Notes: a model not told the origin generated them from the sequence alone. 43,932 nucleotides of DNA from Pseudoxanthomonas sp. (GCF_024710765.1 NZ_JANJUE010000214.1:1-43932), one strand, 5' to 3'; shown: positions 25,666-34,791, counted from the stretch's first letter. Made by a program: numbers and translations.

Positions 25666-27234
25666 ATGCGCCCGGGGAAGCCTCCATTCCAACGCCTATG
25701 TGTCGCCGCCCTCGGGCTGGTGATGGTTTCGGCGTGGGCCGGAACCGCGTCCGCCGGTGAGGTCAGCGCGGTCCAGCTGAGCAACGGCGCGACCGGCACC
25801 CGGGCGGAAATCCAGTTGCAGGGCAAGGGCGAGTTCAAGACCCTGGCCCTGCATGGCCCCGAGCGCCTGGTCGTGGATCTGCCCGCGTCCAGCGCGGCGC
25901 GCGGCCTGAAGCTGCCCAGCGGGCAGGGCGTGGTCACCGCAGTGCGGACCGGCCAGCCCAGTCCCGGCACCCTGCGGGTCGTGTTCGACCTGGCCGGGCC
26001 GATCACTGCGCTGAAACCGCGCGTGGAAAGCGTCGGCGGCGGTGCACGCCTGGTCATCGAATGGCCCGGCGACGGTCCCGCCAACGCCGTCGCCAAGGCG
26101 CCCGCCGTGACCACCCCGTCGTCTTCCGCGCCTGCCTCGGCCGCGCCGAGCGAAGTCGCGCCGACACCTTCGGCCGGCCAGGCCACCGCGGCGCTGGCGG
26201 CCCAGGTCGCGCAGCAGGCCAATGCACCCGCGCCGCGTCCGGCAGAAGCTGCGCCGGCATCGTCGTCCCCGTCCCCGCAGGCCATCCTCAATGGCCAGCC
26301 CACCGCCCAGGTCGCGCCCGCGCAGCCGAACGCGGCCGGCGTGACCGCCGGTGGCGTGCCGTACACCATCGCCACCGGCAAACCGGCCACGCCGGCGCCG
26401 GAGGAACCCGCGTCCGTCGCGGCCCCGCAGGAACCGGCGCCCAAGGTCGGCATGCGCGCCGGCATGCGTCCCCTGATCGTGGCCATCGATCCGGGCCATG
26501 GCGGCCAGGATTCAGGCGCGGTCGGCCAGGGCGGCACCTACGAGAAGAACGTGGTGCTGGCGATCGGCCGCGAACTGGCCCGCCAGATCAACGCCACCCA
26601 GGGCATGAAGGCCTACATGACGCGCGACAGCGATGTCTTCATTCCGCTCAACATGCGCGCCCGCAAGGCCCGCGCCGCCGGTGCCGACATCTTCGTGTCC
26701 ATCCATGCCGACGCCGCGGAAAACCGCTCGGCGCGTGGCTCATCGGTGTACGTGCTGTCGCTGAAGGGCGCGTCCTCGCAGCGCGCGCGCTGGCTGGCCG
26801 ACAAGGAAAACGCCTCCGATCTGATCGGTGGCGTGGCCCTGCAGAAAGTCGACAACACGCTGGGCTCGGTGCTGCTGGACCTGGCCCAGAGCGGCCACAT
26901 GCGCGCCTCGGAAGACGCCGCCAACCACGTGCTCGATGGCCTGAAGCGGGTCGGCAACAACCACAAGCCGAACATCGAACGCGCCAACTTCGCGGTGCTG
27001 CGCACCTCGGACATGCCCTCGATGCTGGTGGAAACCGCCTTCATCTCCAATCCGGACGAAGAGAAGCGGCTGAAGGATCCGGCCTACCAGCGCAAGGTCG
27101 CCGCCGCCGTGCTGGATGGCGTCAACACCTACTTCACCCGCCAGCCTCCGCCGGGCACGCTGTTCGCCGCGCGCGCGCAGGCCGAAGCCGAAGCACGCAG
27201 CGCCGCCGCGGGCGGCGCCGCCGGCGCGCCCTGA
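25666..27234 (+). CDS. amiC: N-acetylmuramoyl-L-alanine amidase, AMIN-Amidase_3
   Basis: This periplasmic amidase cuts the stem peptide from peptidoglycan at cell division. The 522 residues comprise a signal peptide ending near TASAGEV (about 33), an AMIN domain (about 34-125) that targets the septum, a long Ala/Pro-rich linker (about 140-265) and a zinc amidase domain (about 267-490). Zinc ligands are H278 (DPGHGG), E293 and H347 (SIHADA); E456 (VETAFI) is the catalytic Glu. The linker makes the protein about 100 residues longer than E. coli AmiC. The C-terminal 30 residues are Ala-rich. Position between tsaE and mutL matches E. coli amiB, so the name amiB is equally possible. Confidence 0.92.
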   Translation: MRPGKPPFQRLCVAALGLVMVSAWAGTASAGEVSAVQLSNGATGTRAEIQLQGKGEFKTLALHGPERLVVDLPASSAARGLKLPSGQGVVTAVRTGQPSPGTLRVVFDLAGPITALKPRVESVGGGARLVIEWPGDGPANAVAKAPAVTTPSSSAPASAAPSEVAPTPSAGQATAALAAQVAQQANAPAPRPAEAAPASSSPSPQAILNGQPTAQVAPAQPNAAGVTAGGVPYTIATGKPATPAPEEPASVAAPQEPAPKVGMRAGMRPLIVAIDPGHGGQDSGAVGQGGTYEKNVVLAIGRELARQINATQGMKAYMTRDSDVFIPLNMRARKARAAGADIFVSIHADAAENRSARGSSVYVLSLKGASSQRARWLADKENASDLIGGVALQKVDNTLGSVLLDLAQSGHMRASEDAANHVLDGLKRVGNNHKPNIERANFAVLRTSDMPSMLVETAFISNPDEEKRLKDPAYQRKVAAAVLDGVNTYFTRQPPPGTLFAARAQAEAEARSAAAGGAAGAP

Positions 27235-27253
27235 GTGCCCCGCGCCGGGGCAC
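27235..27253 (+). terminator. hairpin directly after the amiC stop
   Basis: GTGCCCC at 27235-27241 pairs perfectly with GGGGCAC at 27247-27253 around GCGCC. It starts at the first base after the stop. There is no T-run, so it may only attenuate read-through into mutL. Confidence 0.4.
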
Positions 27254-27307
27254 CGCTCGGCTATCATCCGCATTGACTTCCCGCGACGGCGAACGCGCCG
27301 CCCCGAC

Positions 27308-29047
27308 GTGCCGATCCGCCAACTGCCCGACACCCTCATCAACCAGATCGCCGCGGGCGAGGTGGTGGAACGCCCGGCGTCGGTCGTCAAGGAACTGGTG
27401 GAGAACGCGCTGGATGCGGGCGCGCGCCGCATCGATATCGACCTGGAGGATGGCGGCATCCGGCTGATCCGGATCCGCGACGACGGCGGCGGCATTCCCG
27501 CCGCGGAACTGCCACTGGCGATCTCGCGCCATGCCACCAGCAAGATCACTTCGCTGGATGATCTGGAAGCCGTGGCCACGCTGGGCTTCCGTGGCGAAGC
27601 GCTGCCGTCGATCGCCTCGGTGAGCCGTTTCCTGCTGACGTCGCGGCGCGCGGACGACGCGCACGGTGCGGCACTGCGCGTGGATGGCGGTCAACTTGGC
27701 GAAGTGGCGCCGGCGCCACATCCGCCAGGCACCACGGTGGAAGTGCGGGATCTGTTCTACAACGTGCCGGCGCGGCGCAAGTTCCTGCGCGCGGGCCGCA
27801 CCGAACTGGGCCATATCGAGGAATGGCTGCGCTCGCTCGCGCTGGCGCGCCCCGAGATTGAACTGCGGGTGGGCGTGGACGGCAAGCCGTCGCGCCGCTA
27901 CCGGCCGGATGGCGTCGATCCACTCGCGCGGGTGCGCGAAACCCTGGGTGAAACCTTCGTCGACCAGTCCCTGCGTATCGAGCATGCCGCGGCCGGATTG
28001 CGCCTGCATGGCTGGATCGCGCAACCCAATTATTCGCGCGCGACCGGCGATCAGCAGTACCTGTACGTGAATGGCCGCGCGGTCCGCGATCGCAACATCG
28101 GCCATGCCGCCAAGAGCGCCTACAAGGAGGTGCTGTTCCATGGACGGCAGCCGGCCTACGTGCTGTTCCTGGACCTGGATCCCACCCGGGTCGACGTCAA
28201 CGTGCATCCGGCCAAGCATGAAGTGCGCTTCCGCGACGCGCGCCTGATCTACGACTTCGTCCTGCGTACCCTGCACGAAGCGCTGGCCGAAACCCGGGCG
28301 ACGATGGAACAGGCGCTGGCGATGCCCCGCGGCGCCGAAGGCCTGGCGGGACACGCCCTGCCGGCGGCGCAGGTGCGCGAAGCGCGCGCGTTCTACGAAG
28401 CCTTGTACGGCGACCACGGCGCTTTGCCGTCGCAGCCGGCGATGCCGCCCCTGCCGATGTCGCAGGACGGCGCGATCCCGCCGCTCGGATTCGCGGTCGC
28501 GGTGCTGCATGGTCGCTATCTGCTGGCGCAGGACGAAGCGGGCCTGGTGATGGTGGATCTGCCGGCCGCGCATCGGCAACTGATGCTGGCGCGCCTGCGC
28601 ACCGCGCGCGCCGGTATCGGCCTGCATGCGCAGCCGCTGCTGCTGCCGCTGGAACCGGATGTCGATAGGGAGCACGCACGCTGGGGCACGCGGCACGTGG
28701 CTTGGCTGGCATCGCTCGGCCTGGTGGTCGAACCGGCCGGCGAATCGCGGCTACGCCTGCGCGCGGTGCCGGCCCTGCTGGTGGATGCCGATCCGCAAGC
28801 GCTGCTGCATGATGTGCTGGCCGCTTGCGCGGATGCAGGAGCGGGCGACGATGATGCGCGCCTTGACGCCGCACTGGCGGCGATGGCGCGGCATGGCGTA
28901 CCGCCGCCGCGAGGGATGACGCTGGCGGAAATGAACGCGCTGTTGCGCGATGTCGAACGCATAGAAGCGCGGGAGGGCCAGGCGGGGGGAGTGTGGCGAC
29001 GCCTCGACCTGTCGGAAATCGAACAAGGGTTCAAGCGGGGGACGTGA
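27308..29047 (+). CDS. mutL: DNA mismatch repair protein MutL, endonuclease motifs absent
   Basis: MutL couples mismatch recognition by MutS to strand incision. The GHKL ATPase half (about 1-330) is intact: E29 and N33 in [18 protein letters not shown], and [15 protein letters not shown] linker and a C-terminal dimerisation domain (about 390-579) follow. In nuclease-type MutL the latter carries DQHAxxExxxxE, ACxxAVR and C(P/N)HGRP. Here the aligned places read DLPAAHRQ (417-424), [10 protein letters not shown] (527-536) and QAGGVW (558-563), so the metal site is missing while [12 protein letters not shown] and the FKRG end are kept. The start is GTG 27308, set by the invariant [17 protein letters not shown]; the ribosome site is poor. 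The stop overlaps the next gene by 1 nt. Confidence 0.95.
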   Translation: MPIRQLPDTLINQIAAGEVVERPASVVKELVENALDAGARRIDIDLEDGGIRLIRIRDDGGGIPAAELPLAISRHATSKITSLDDLEAVATLGFRGEALPSIASVSRFLLTSRRADDAHGAALRVDGGQLGEVAPAPHPPGTTVEVRDLFYNVPARRKFLRAGRTELGHIEEWLRSLALARPEIELRVGVDGKPSRRYRPDGVDPLARVRETLGETFVDQSLRIEHAAAGLRLHGWIAQPNYSRATGDQQYLYVNGRAVRDRNIGHAAKSAYKEVLFHGRQPAYVLFLDLDPTRVDVNVHPAKHEVRFRDARLIYDFVLRTLHEALAETRATMEQALAMPRGAEGLAGHALPAAQVREARAFYEALYGDHGALPSQPAMPPLPMSQDGAIPPLGFAVAVLHGRYLLAQDEAGLVMVDLPAAHRQLMLARLRTARAGIGLHAQPLLLPLEPDVDREHARWGTRHVAWLASLGLVVEPAGESRLRLRAVPALLVDADPQALLHDVLAACADAGAGDDDARLDAALAAMARHGVPPPRGMTLAEMNALLRDVERIEAREGQAGGVWRRLDLSEIEQGFKRGT

Positions 29048-30015
29048 TGGGCAATTGGCAACGATATGCCGGCATCGCCGGATTGCTGCTGCTGGCCGCG
29101 TGCCAGCGGGAGGCGCCCGGTGACCTGCCGGTGGCACGGAAGACACAGGATCCTGCCTTCGTCGCGGCCGAGCAGCAATGGCGCAGCGAGCGTCGCGACG
29201 AACTGCTCAAGCCCGATGGCTGGAACAGCCTGGTCGGCCTGCACTGGATCCAGCTCAAGGCGCACTACGTCGGCAGCGGTCCGGACAGCGGCATCCGTCT
29301 GGCGGTCGGGCCGGCCAAGCTGGGCATGATTTCCGACGAGGCGGGGCGCATCCATTTCACGCCGGAACCGGGCGTGGCGATGACGTTCAACGGCCAGCCG
29401 CTCAAGGGCAAGGTCGAGATCCCCAGTGATCATGACGAGTCACCCGGCGTCATCGGTTTCGACGACGGCAAGGGATGGTTGACCGTGATCGAACGCGGGG
29501 GACGTCACGCCCTGCGGGTGAAACACGCCGATGCGGCCAGCCGGCTGCAGTTCGCCGGCCTGAAGTACTGGCCGATGGACGCGGACTGGAAAATCCAGGC
29601 GCGCTTCATCCCGCATCCACCCGGCAAGACCATTCCCATCGTCGACATCATCGGCGTCACCACGCCTTCGCCCAATCCTGGCGTGGTCGAGTTCGAGCGC
29701 GAGGGACGCCGTTATCGACTGGAAGCGCTGGGCGATTCGGGAGGCGAGCTGTTTTTCGTGCTGGCCGATCGCACCAGCGGCCACGGCAGCTATCCGGCCG
29801 GACGCTTCCTGGATGCGCCAGCGGTGGCGGATGGCAAGGTCTGGCTGGATTTCAACCAGGCCTACAACCCGCCCTGCGCGTTCACACCGTTCGCGACCTG
29901 CCCGTTGCCGCCGCCGGAGAACCGGCTGGATCTGGCGATCACGGCCGGCGAACAGACCTACAAACCCGCGCCCGCAGCCTCGGCGCCCTCACCCCGGAAG
30001 GCCACTGCTCCATGA
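29047..30015 (+). CDS. DUF1684 lipoprotein
   Basis: This is a 322-residue protein of a family without assigned function. It has a lipoprotein signal (LLLLAACQRE) with lipid-bearing Cys19, then the DUF1684 region with WRSERRDELLKPDGWNSLVGLHW and the C-terminal DFNQAYNPPCAFTPFATCPLPPPENRL. The last motif is conserved in this family. ATG 29047 overlaps the mutL stop (TGATG), and the frame's in-frame GTG at 29044 is an alternative. The stop overlaps the next gene by 4 nt. So three genes, mutL, DUF1684 and the TraB/GumN gene, are translationally coupled. No link to repair is evident. Confidence 0.88.
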   Translation: MGNWQRYAGIAGLLLLAACQREAPGDLPVARKTQDPAFVAAEQQWRSERRDELLKPDGWNSLVGLHWIQLKAHYVGSGPDSGIRLAVGPAKLGMISDEAGRIHFTPEPGVAMTFNGQPLKGKVEIPSDHDESPGVIGFDDGKGWLTVIERGGRHALRVKHADAASRLQFAGLKYWPMDADWKIQARFIPHPPGKTIPIVDIIGVTTPSPNPGVVEFEREGRRYRLEALGDSGGELFFVLADRTSGHGSYPAGRFLDAPAVADGKVWLDFNQAYNPPCAFTPFATCPLPPPENRLDLAITAGEQTYKPAPAASAPSPRKATAP

Positions 30016-30962
30016 ATCAGACGTCCCGCAGGAAGATGGGCCGCTTGCGCATCGCCGGCCTGGCCGTGCTCGCCGGCTTCGCCTTGCTGGCATTCGCCGA
30101 TGCGCCGGAATCTCAGGCTGACGCGCCGGTGCCGCTGCTCTGGAAAGTCTCCGACAGCGACAACGCGGTGTACCTGCTGGGCTCGTTCCATATGCTCAAA
30201 CCCGCGGACTATCCGCTGGCGCGCGACGTGGACGGCGCGTTCGCCGATGCCGAATCGTTGATGTTCGAACTGTCCCCGGACGAAATGGGGCCGGCGTTGT
30301 CGACCCGGATGATGCAGGCCGCGTTGCGCAGCGACGGCAAGAGCCTGCGCGATGATCTGGACGAGGCCACCTGGACGATGCTGGAAGCCTATGCCGGCAA
30401 AAACGGCATGCCGATCGCCAATCTGGCCGCGTTCAAGCCCTGGTTTGTCGGCTTGACCATCAGCGTGACCGAGATGATGCGGCAGGGACTGGATCCCAAG
30501 ATCGGCCTGGACGCGCATTTCATGGAACAGGCCAAGGCCGCCGGCAAACCCGCCAGCGGACTGGAACAGGCCATGGACCAGATCACCCTGCTCGATGGCA
30601 TGGATGCGGTGGAGCAGCGCCAGTTCCTAAAGGAAGTGCTGGAACAGGCGGAGAAGGGCCCCGGCCAGACCGAGAAGCTGCACGCGGCCTGGCGGCGCGG
30701 CGACGCCGCGATGCTGTGGGAGGAAATGGCCGCGGAAATGAAACGCGAGTATCCGCGCCTGTACCAGCGCATCAATGTCGATCGCAACGACAACTGGGTG
30801 CCGAAGATCGAAAAGCGGCTGACCGGGTCCTCCCGCGACGACACGCTGGTGATCGTGGGCGCGCTGCACCTGCTGGGCAGCGACGGCGTGGTCGAGAAGC
30901 TGCGTGCGCGCGGCTACCAGGTCGAGCGCATCTGCTCGGCGTGCAAGACGCCGCGGAAGTAG
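30012..30962 (+). CDS. TraB/GumN-family protein (Tiki-like putative metalloprotease fold)
   Basis: The 316-residue protein has an N-terminal signal or membrane anchor (about 10-30), then the TraB/GumN domain. The two GxxH motifs that define the family are present: GSFH at 57-60 and GALH near residue 281 (VIVGALHLLGSDGV). Also present is the GLDAHFMEQAKAAGKPASGLE region. Related Tiki proteins are metal-dependent proteases; the bacterial members, including GumN next to the xanthan cluster, are uncharacterised. ATG 30012 overlaps the DUF1684 stop by ATGA. Secretion to the periplasm is likely. Confidence 0.88.
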   Translation: MNQTSRRKMGRLRIAGLAVLAGFALLAFADAPESQADAPVPLLWKVSDSDNAVYLLGSFHMLKPADYPLARDVDGAFADAESLMFELSPDEMGPALSTRMMQAALRSDGKSLRDDLDEATWTMLEAYAGKNGMPIANLAAFKPWFVGLTISVTEMMRQGLDPKIGLDAHFMEQAKAAGKPASGLEQAMDQITLLDGMDAVEQRQFLKEVLEQAEKGPGQTEKLHAAWRRGDAAMLWEEMAAEMKREYPRLYQRINVDRNDNWVPKIEKRLTGSSRDDTLVIVGALHLLGSDGVVEKLRARGYQVERICSACKTPRK

Positions 30963-30965
30963 TGG

Positions 30966-30990
30966 CATCGCGTGGCGTTCCCGCGCGATG
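30966..30990. terminator. hairpin between converging TraB/GumN and rnfB genes
   Basis: CATCGCG at 30966-30972 pairs with CGCGATG at 30984-30990. It occupies the 39-nt gap between the converging stops and could end either transcript weakly; only a short A-run (GAAAA) is adjacent. Confidence 0.4.
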
Positions 30991-31001
30991 GAAAACGCCG
31001 G

Positions 31002-31421
31002 CTATGGCGCCGGCGACATCACGATGCAGTCGACCGGACAGGCTGGCACGCACAGTTCGCAACCGGTGCACAGCGGGTCGATGACCACGTGCATGTGCTT
31101 GGCGCCACCGATGATGGCGTCGACCGGGCAGGCCTGGATGCACTTGGTGCAACCGATGCAGTCGGTCTCGATGACCACGGCGACCGCAGGCGCCTTGTGT
31201 TCACCGCGCTCGCGATCATAGGGCAGCGCCGGACGATCGAGGAGACGGGCCAGGGCGCGCGCGCCGGCATCGCCACCGGGTGGACAGCGATCCACATCCG
31301 CCTCGCCACGCGCCATCGCCTCGGCATAGGGACGGCAACCGTCGAAGCCGCACTGGCCACACTGGGTCTGCGGCAACAGCCGATCGAGCCGTTCAACCAG
31401 CGCGGGTACGGCGTTGCTCAT
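31002..31421 (-). CDS. rnfB: RnfB-like ferredoxin, short and stand-alone
   Basis: RnfB/RsxB is the iron-sulfur subunit of the Rnf electron-transport complex. The 139-residue product has the Fe-S domain CGQCGFDGC with DRCPPGG (about 21-48) and two [4Fe-4S] ferredoxin motifs, [12 protein letters not shown] and [12 protein letters not shown]. The usual N-terminal membrane helix is missing: E. coli RsxB has about 192 residues. No rnfA, rnfC, rnfD, rnfG or rnfE is present in the window, so it may serve another acceptor in the cytosol. It lies 51 nt after metG on the same strand. Confidence 0.87.
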   Translation of the reverse strand: MSNAVPALVERLDRLLPQTQCGQCGFDGCRPYAEAMARGEADVDRCPPGGDAGARALARLLDRPALPYDRERGEHKAPAVAVVIETDCIGCTKCIQACPVDAIIGGAKHMHVVIDPLCTGCELCVPACPVDCIVMSPAP

Positions 31422-31472
31422 GCGAAGGCGGATTCCGGGCCGCGACAGGGGTGACTGGCCGCCAGGGACGGC

Positions 31473-33542
31473 TCAGCGAACCGGCATGCCCGGCTGCGCA
31501 CCACGGTCGACGTCCAGCAGGGCGAGCGCGCCGCCGTCGAAGCCGGCCGACAGGATCATGCCTTCGCTCAGGCCGAAACGCATCTTGCGCGGCGCCAGGT
31601 TGGCGATGAACACCACGTGGCGTCCGACCAGCTTTTCCGGCTCGCCGTAGCTGGCGCGAATGCCCGAGAAGATCTGGCGCTTGCCGAGATCACCCGCATC
31701 CAGTTCGAAACGCAGCAGCTTGTCCGAACCGTCGACGAACTCGCAGGCCAGCACCTTGCCGATGCGCAGGTCGAGTTTGGCGAAGTCGTCGATGCCGATG
31801 GTCGCGGTCGCATCGCCGCCGACCGTTTCAGCCGGCTTGGTGGGCGCGGTGACGGTGGCCTTTGCCGGTGCGGGCGCGGCAGCGGCGGGGGCGAGGGTTT
31901 CCCTGGAGGCTTCGGTCATGGCGTCGATCAGTTTCGGGTCAATGCGGGTGAACAGGGCGGCGTAGGACTGGATGACGTTGCCGATCAGCGGCGCATCCAG
32001 ATCCGGCCAGGCGGTGATTGGCGAAGCCAGGAAGGCTTCTGCCTGCGCGGCGGTGCGCGGCAGCACAGGCTTGAGCGCAGCGGCCAGCACGCGGAACAGG
32101 TTCAGACCCTGGGTGCAGACGGCCTGCAGTTCGGCGTCGGCGCCGTCCTGCTTGGCGATCACCCACGGCTTCCTGTCGTCGATGTAGCGGTTGGCCTCGT
32201 CGGCCAGCGCCATGGTCGCGCGGATGGCCGCGGCCGGGTCGTTGCGTTCGTAGGCCTCGCGCACCGGCGCCAACGCGGCGACGAAGCGGTCATACATGGC
32301 ATGGTCCGGCAGCACGTCGGCCAGCCGGCTGCCGAAGCGCTTGTCGATGAAGCCGGCGCAGCGGCTGGCCAGGTTGACGAACTTGCCGACCAGATCGGCA
32401 TTCACCCGCGCGGTGAAGTCGCCCAGGTTCAGATCCAGGTCGTCGACGCCGCCGGAGGACTTCGCCGCGTAGTAGTAGCGCAGCGCTTCGGCTTCCAGGC
32501 CGACGTCCAGGTAGGTGCGCGCCTTGACGAAGGTGCCGCGCGACTTGGACATCTTGGCGCCATCCACGGTCAGGTAGCCGTTGACGTGCAGCCGGGTCGG
32601 CGCGCGATGGCCGGTGCCGTGCAGCACCGCGGGCCAGAACAGGCCGTGGAAGTTGACGATGTCCTTGCCGATGAAATGGTGCAGCTCCACGTCGGTGCCC
32701 GCGCGCAGGTGCGCCTCGAAATCCAGGCCCTGCTGCGCACACAGCACCTTGAAGCTGCTCAGGTAGCCGATCGGCGCATCCAGCCAGACATAGAAGTACT
32801 TGCCCGGCGCCCCCGGAATGCCGAAGCCGAAATAGGGCGCGTCGCGCGAGATGTCCCACGCGCGCAGGCCGCCCTCGGCGTCCAGCCATTCCATCAGCTT
32901 GGCCTTCACGCCCGGCAGCGCCACGTCGCCGGCCAGCCATTCGCGCAGGAACGCCTCGAAACGGCCGACCTCGAAGAAGAAATGTTCCGAGTCGCGGATT
33001 TCCGGCGTGCTGCCGGACAGCACCGACCTGGGTTCCTTCAGATCGGTCGGCGCGTAGGTCGCGCCGCAGACCTCGCAGTTGTCGCCGTACTGATCCGGCG
33101 AACCGCAGTTGGGGCAGATGCCCTTGATGTAGCGGTCCGGCAGGAACATGCCCTTGGCCGGGTCGTAGAACTGGGCTACGTTGCGGCGGGCGATGTGGCC
33201 GCCGGCGTCCAGCTTCGCGTAGAACGCCTCGGTCAGTTCGCGGTTGGTGGCCGAATTGGTCGAATCGTAGTGATCGAACGCCACGCCGAAGGCGGCGAAA
33301 TCGCGCTCGTGGCCCGCCTGCACGTCGGCGACGAAGGCCTCCGGCGTGGTGCCCGCTTTCTCCGCCGCCAGCATGATCGGGGTGCCGTGGGTATCGTCGG
33401 CGCAGACGAAATGGGTGGTGTTGCCGGCCAGCCGGCGGGCCCGGACCCAGATGTCGGCCTGGATGTAGCCCACCAAATGGCCCAGGTGCAGGGGGCCGTT
33501 GGCGTAGGGCAGGGCGGTGGTAACGAGGGCGGTGCGGCTCAT
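31473..33542 (-). CDS. metG: methionyl-tRNA synthetase
   Basis: MetG charges methionyl-tRNA. The 689 residues include the HIGH variant HLGH at 19-22 (PLHLGHLVGY), a zinc-knuckle insert with CPNC and CEVC, and KMSKS at 330-334. An anticodon-binding domain follows, then an Ala/Pro-rich linker and a C-terminal EMAP/Trbp111-type tRNA-binding domain (about 580-689) that dimerises the enzyme. ATG 33542 is supported by the normal N-terminus SRTALVTTALPYANGPLH. No SAM or T-box leader is seen in the 95 nt upstream, which contain the DUF2147 terminator. Confidence 0.97.
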   Translation of the reverse strand: MSRTALVTTALPYANGPLHLGHLVGYIQADIWVRARRLAGNTTHFVCADDTHGTPIMLAAEKAGTTPEAFVADVQAGHERDFAAFGVAFDHYDSTNSATNRELTEAFYAKLDAGGHIARRNVAQFYDPAKGMFLPDRYIKGICPNCGSPDQYGDNCEVCGATYAPTDLKEPRSVLSGSTPEIRDSEHFFFEVGRFEAFLREWLAGDVALPGVKAKLMEWLDAEGGLRAWDISRDAPYFGFGIPGAPGKYFYVWLDAPIGYLSSFKVLCAQQGLDFEAHLRAGTDVELHHFIGKDIVNFHGLFWPAVLHGTGHRAPTRLHVNGYLTVDGAKMSKSRGTFVKARTYLDVGLEAEALRYYYAAKSSGGVDDLDLNLGDFTARVNADLVGKFVNLASRCAGFIDKRFGSRLADVLPDHAMYDRFVAALAPVREAYERNDPAAAIRATMALADEANRYIDDRKPWVIAKQDGADAELQAVCTQGLNLFRVLAAALKPVLPRTAAQAEAFLASPITAWPDLDAPLIGNVIQSYAALFTRIDPKLIDAMTEASRETLAPAAAAPAPAKATVTAPTKPAETVGGDATATIGIDDFAKLDLRIGKVLACEFVDGSDKLLRFELDAGDLGKRQIFSGIRASYGEPEKLVGRHVVFIANLAPRKMRFGLSEGMILSAGFDGGALALLDVDRGAQPGMPVR

Positions 33543-33583
33543 GGGGGACGGTTTGCGGGGAGTCGGCCATTATCGCATGGCCC

Positions 33584-33613
33584 AAAAAGGACAGCCCGGC
33601 GGAGCCGGGCTGT
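33584..33613 (-). terminator. Rho-independent terminator of the DUF2147 gene
   Basis: Read on the minus strand: ACAGCCCGGC, a 3-nt loop, GCCGGGCTGT and then CCTTTTT. The 10-bp stem at 33591-33613 is perfect. It lies 24 nt past the DUF2147 stop and just upstream of metG. Confidence 0.92.
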
Positions 33614-33637
33614 CGGGAACGCGATATCCGGTGGCGC

Positions 33638-34081
33638 TTACTCGCGCTGCCAGGTCTGCGCGCGGCAGATGAAGGCGATGCAGCCGGACACGTCCAGCTT
33701 CTGGCCGCCGGCCTGCAGTTCCATCTTCGACTTGTAGGTCTTGCCGTTGGCCGGATCCAGGATGGTGCCGCCGCTCCACTCGTTGGCACCGTCGGCCTTC
33801 AGGCCCCACAGGATGACCATGCCCTTGACCGGCTTGTCCTTGCGATCGCCGGTGCACTTGTCGCAGGTCGGGTTGGGGCCGCGGTCCGAATGCAGGACGT
33901 CGACCACCTTGCCGGCCAGCGAGCCGTTGGTGGTGGTGTAGATCTCCACGATCGACTTCACCTTGCCGGTCTTGTCGTCGATGGTCTTCCAGCGGCCCAC
34001 CGCGCCGTCGGCGGCGGTGGCGGCCAGGGATGCGGCCAGCAGCGGCAGGGCCAGCAGGGTGGCGGTCAGGATCTTGCGCAT
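33638..34081 (-). CDS. secreted DUF2147 protein
   Basis: This is a 147-residue exported protein of unknown function. The signal peptide ends near LAATAADGAVG (about 24). The mature part begins GRWKTIDDKTGKVKSIVEIY and contains two cysteine pairs, PTCDKC and SGCIAFIC, likely disulfides in the periplasm. The C-terminal MELQAGGQKLDVSGCIAFIC is typical of DUF2147. ATG 34081 is preceded by GGGAGGGGAAC. The frame's longer version upstream is rejected because the signal peptide starts here. It is divergent from the YtrA operon over 263 nt, where no gene is seen. Confidence 0.88.
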   Translation of the reverse strand: MRKILTATLLALPLLAASLAATAADGAVGRWKTIDDKTGKVKSIVEIYTTTNGSLAGKVVDVLHSDRGPNPTCDKCTGDRKDKPVKGMVILWGLKADGANEWSGGTILDPANGKTYKSKMELQAGGQKLDVSGCIAFICRAQTWQRE

Positions 34082-34285
34082 GTTCCCCTCCCAGGGAGTC
34101 TTGGACGAACCGGCGGAAGCCGCCGGAATGGCCTCCTTTATACCGCATCCGGTGGCGTACGGAAGCAGAGGGTGTTTCCGTGTTTGCCGCCGGCAAGGGA
34201 AAGGAAAACCTGGCTTGTGCCGGGTGCTCCCGGGCTCGGAATCCGGGGTTCTGTCGCCGCAGGAGCCTTTTCGTCGCGAGGGGGC

Positions 34286-34330
34286 TTGACGGATGCGGGT
34301 CGTTCGTACTGTACTAGTAAACATAGTACA
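34286..34330 (+). promoter_or_regulatory. promoter with palindromic operator of the YtrA-ABC operon
   Basis: TTGACG (34286-34291) is a good -35. A perfect inverted repeat TGTACTA (34310-34316) - GTAAACA - TAGTACA (34324-34330) covers the expected -10 region (TGTACT at 18-nt spacing). It ends 14 nt before the YtrA start codon, so the regulator most likely represses its own operon from here. Confidence 0.75.
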
Positions 34331-34344
34331 GATAGGACGCCCAA

Positions 34345-34755
34345 ATGGCCCGACCCCAAGCCCTGATGATCCAGATCGCCACCGGCGATCCGCGCCCGAT
34401 CGGCAAGCAGATCGTCGATGCCGTAAGGATGAAGATCGCCACCAGCGAGTTGAAGCCCGGCGACCAGTTGCCCAGCGTGCGCGGCTTGGCCCAGCAACTG
34501 ACCATCAACCCGAACACGGTAGCCAAGGCCTACGCCGAACTGACCACCGAGGGCTGGCTGGAATCGCGCCAAGGCATGGGCCTGTACGTGGCCGAGCCAC
34601 GCCAGCGCCTGAGCGACGCCGAACGCGAGCGCCGCCTGGACGAGGCCGTCGGCCGCTTCATCAACGACGTGATCCCGCTGGGTTTCCCGCCTGACGAGGT
34701 GCAGGCGCGGGTTGCCCACGAGTTTCAGCAACTTGTTCCGCGCAAACGCGCCTGA
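34345..34755 (+). CDS. ytrA: GntR-family regulator, YtrA subfamily
   Basis: This is a 136-residue regulator with a GntR winged helix (about 10-85), including PSVRGLAQQLTINPNTVAKAYAEL, and a short helical C-terminal part of about 45 residues, the hallmark of the YtrA subfamily. YtrA regulators typically control an adjacent ABC transporter. The ribosome site is AGGA. The ABC ATPase starts 36 nt after the stop, followed by a permease and a peptidase. The palindrome in the promoter is the probable binding site. The effector is unknown; in other bacteria some YtrA members respond to cell-wall antibiotics. Confidence 0.93.
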   Translation: MARPQALMIQIATGDPRPIGKQIVDAVRMKIATSELKPGDQLPSVRGLAQQLTINPNTVAKAYAELTTEGWLESRQGMGLYVAEPRQRLSDAERERRLDEAVGRFINDVIPLGFPPDEVQARVAHEFQQLVPRKRA

Positions 34756-34791
34756 CCCCGACGACTGAACCCTACTTTCAGCGAGACCCAG

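Noticed and set aside
33543-33637. Methionine or SAM leader element before metG
   Set aside because: The gap is filled by the DUF2147 terminator, and no riboswitch-like pairing is visible.
31617-33737. Plus-strand open frame of 706 codons opposite metG
   Set aside because: Codon-bias shadow of a well-defined synthetase gene.
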